DNA of 64,000 nucleotides from Bacteroidota bacterium (lineage in GTDB: Bacteria > Bacteroidota > Bacteroidia > NS11-12g > UBA955): assembly GCA_005798825.1 (NCBI GenBank), contig SYIL01000004.1:186001-250000 (forward strand), written 5' to 3'. Numbering within the stretch: position 1 is the first letter of the stretch; every line of letters starts with the position of its first letter. This document shows positions 63,521 to 64,000 of the stretch, one piece after another. A program made the translations under genes and the position numbers. Under the pieces are notes generated by a model. It made no database searches. It saw nothing but the letters and a program-made list of their open reading frames with translations, and had not been told where the DNA came from.

Positions 63521-63546
63521 AAAAAACCGGCGATGCCGGTTTTTTT
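63521..63546 (-). terminator. Rho-independent terminator after gldN
   Basis: AAAAAACCGGC-GAT-GCCGGTTTTTT, an 11-bp stem whose outer part is A/T pairs, with a 3-base loop. It is symmetric and so works in either direction. It lies between the gldN stop and the DUF177 promoter. Confidence 0.88.
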
Positions 63547-63571
63547 AAAAAAATCATTTAGAAAGCATCGA

Positions 63572-64000
63572 TCAATACTCCCATAAATCATGTTCAAAAA
63601 TAAATAAATCGTTTTTAACCTCTTCAGCACGCAACAAGCTTCCCAAAGGATCCTGCTTATATTCAGGCTTTTGATAGATATATCGATCGTCCATTTCAGA
63701 TATTTTGACAATATAACTGTCGAACAAACGGTGGTGATTGATGTGTTGATCCCAGTTCAAACGCATCGCATCATTGTATCTATTGAATACTTCAGATTTG
63801 GCTAATGTAGGACGGCAATCATCCATTTTCAACCAAAATGGTTTAACATCATAAGACTGACCCATGATCATTTTGGGTTGAATTGGAGCGATACCAATGA
63901 TAATCGGCTTGAATTCACCATGTTTATAGTCAAAAACCCAATCTTCCATTATTTCAAACTTCTGAATCAAATCCCATCTAAAATACTCAGGGAATGACGT
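63572..64000 (-). CDS. gldN: Gliding motility protein GldN, C-terminal part (cut by window edge)
   Basis: About 142 aa of the C-terminus; the frame is open to base 64000, with the 5' end beyond the window. An apparent TTG start at 63970 is internal. The sequence follows GldN: IMEDWVFDYKHGEFKPIIIGIAP, FWLKMDDCRPTLAKSEVFNRYNDAMRLNWDQH and DRYIYQ...DPLGSLLRAEEVKNDLFIFEHDLWEY. GldN is a periplasmic core protein of the type IX secretion system and works with GldK, GldL and GldM, whose genes are expected just to the right. It would serve the T9SS-type cargo proteins elsewhere in the window. Confidence 0.9.
   Translation of the reverse strand, partial: TSFPEYFRWDLIQKFEIMEDWVFDYKHGEFKPIIIGIAPIQPKMIMGQSYDVKPFWLKMDDCRPTLAKSEVFNRYNDAMRLNWDQHINHHRLFDSYIVKISEMDDRYIYQKPEYKQDPLGSLLRAEEVKNDLFIFEHDLWEY

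Noticed and set aside
1-64000. tRNA, rRNA, riboswitch, CRISPR, insertion sequence or prophage
   Set aside because: I read all gaps between genes, none over 300 bases, and saw no cloverleaf, repeat-spacer array, terminal inverted repeat pair or mobile-element gene. A covariance-model search would be needed to exclude a small RNA.

Overview
The window is ordinary chromosomal DNA from a member of the Bacteroidota. The main signs are a gldN-type gene cut by the right edge, secreted proteins with type IX secretion (T9SS) sorting domains of both kinds, a TonB-dependent receptor, a TetR-TolC-MFP-RND efflux operon, a lack of Shine-Dalgarno sequences, and many exact copies of the Bacteroidota -7 promoter element TAnnTTTG. 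The DNA is AT-rich and densely coded, with no gene-free stretch over 300 bases. I see no rRNA, tRNA, CRISPR array, transposase, integrase or phage gene. I cannot place the organism below phylum.

Layout, left to right. 1-10 kb: a secreted NHL/PKD protein, purC, phoH, a CRTAC1-like FG-GAP lipoprotein, a degenerate SAM-hydroxide adenosyltransferase homologue paired with a small ABM-fold protein, a GlcD-like FAD oxidase, and a divergent histidine kinase/response regulator pair. 11-20 kb: a HI0933-type flavoprotein, a family 2 glycosyltransferase and dnaE in one leftward unit; then recF, alanine dehydrogenase and a membrane-bound lytic transglycosylase. 20-29 kb: purN, a Cys/Met-metabolism PLP enzyme, a TIGR02757 protein, thioredoxin, a DUF58 protein, dihydroorotase, and a large T9SS type B protein. 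29-38 kb: a phosphoribosyltransferase, an HscB-like J-protein with HPN in place of HPD, rseP, a GNAT enzyme, fumC, folP, rpe and a TonB-dependent receptor. 38-46 kb: sppA and the tetR/tolC/MFP/RND efflux operon. 46-52 kb: a membrane coiled-coil protein, a secreted protein with a cysteine-less thioredoxin-like domain, a 52-aa membrane protein, lon, and a lipoprotein. 52-60 kb: pfkA, recN, rnhA, cinA, guaA, a periplasmic-binding-like protein, and an RsmB-type methyltransferase. 60-64 kb: the DUF177-rpmF-plsX-fabH lipid/ribosome cluster, a strong terminator, and the 3' part of gldN.

Most genes are housekeeping: purine and pyrimidine synthesis, replication and repair, fatty acid initiation, protein quality control and envelope functions. 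No complete novel system is evident.

The points most worth a second look are these. Eighteen exact TAnnTTTG elements lie upstream of genes, and in many cases sit only 3-14 bases before the start codon, which implies leaderless or near-leaderless mRNAs; the 35-base rnhA/cinA divergent region is the extreme case. A TetR-type operator lies over the efflux operon promoter. Paired palindromes lie in front of the two-component system. Other points are the 52-aa gene with its own promoter and a translationally coupled downstream gene, a C10-A7 slippage tract, and two conserved-family proteins (SAM hydrolase-like and HscB-like) that have lost their signature catalytic residues.
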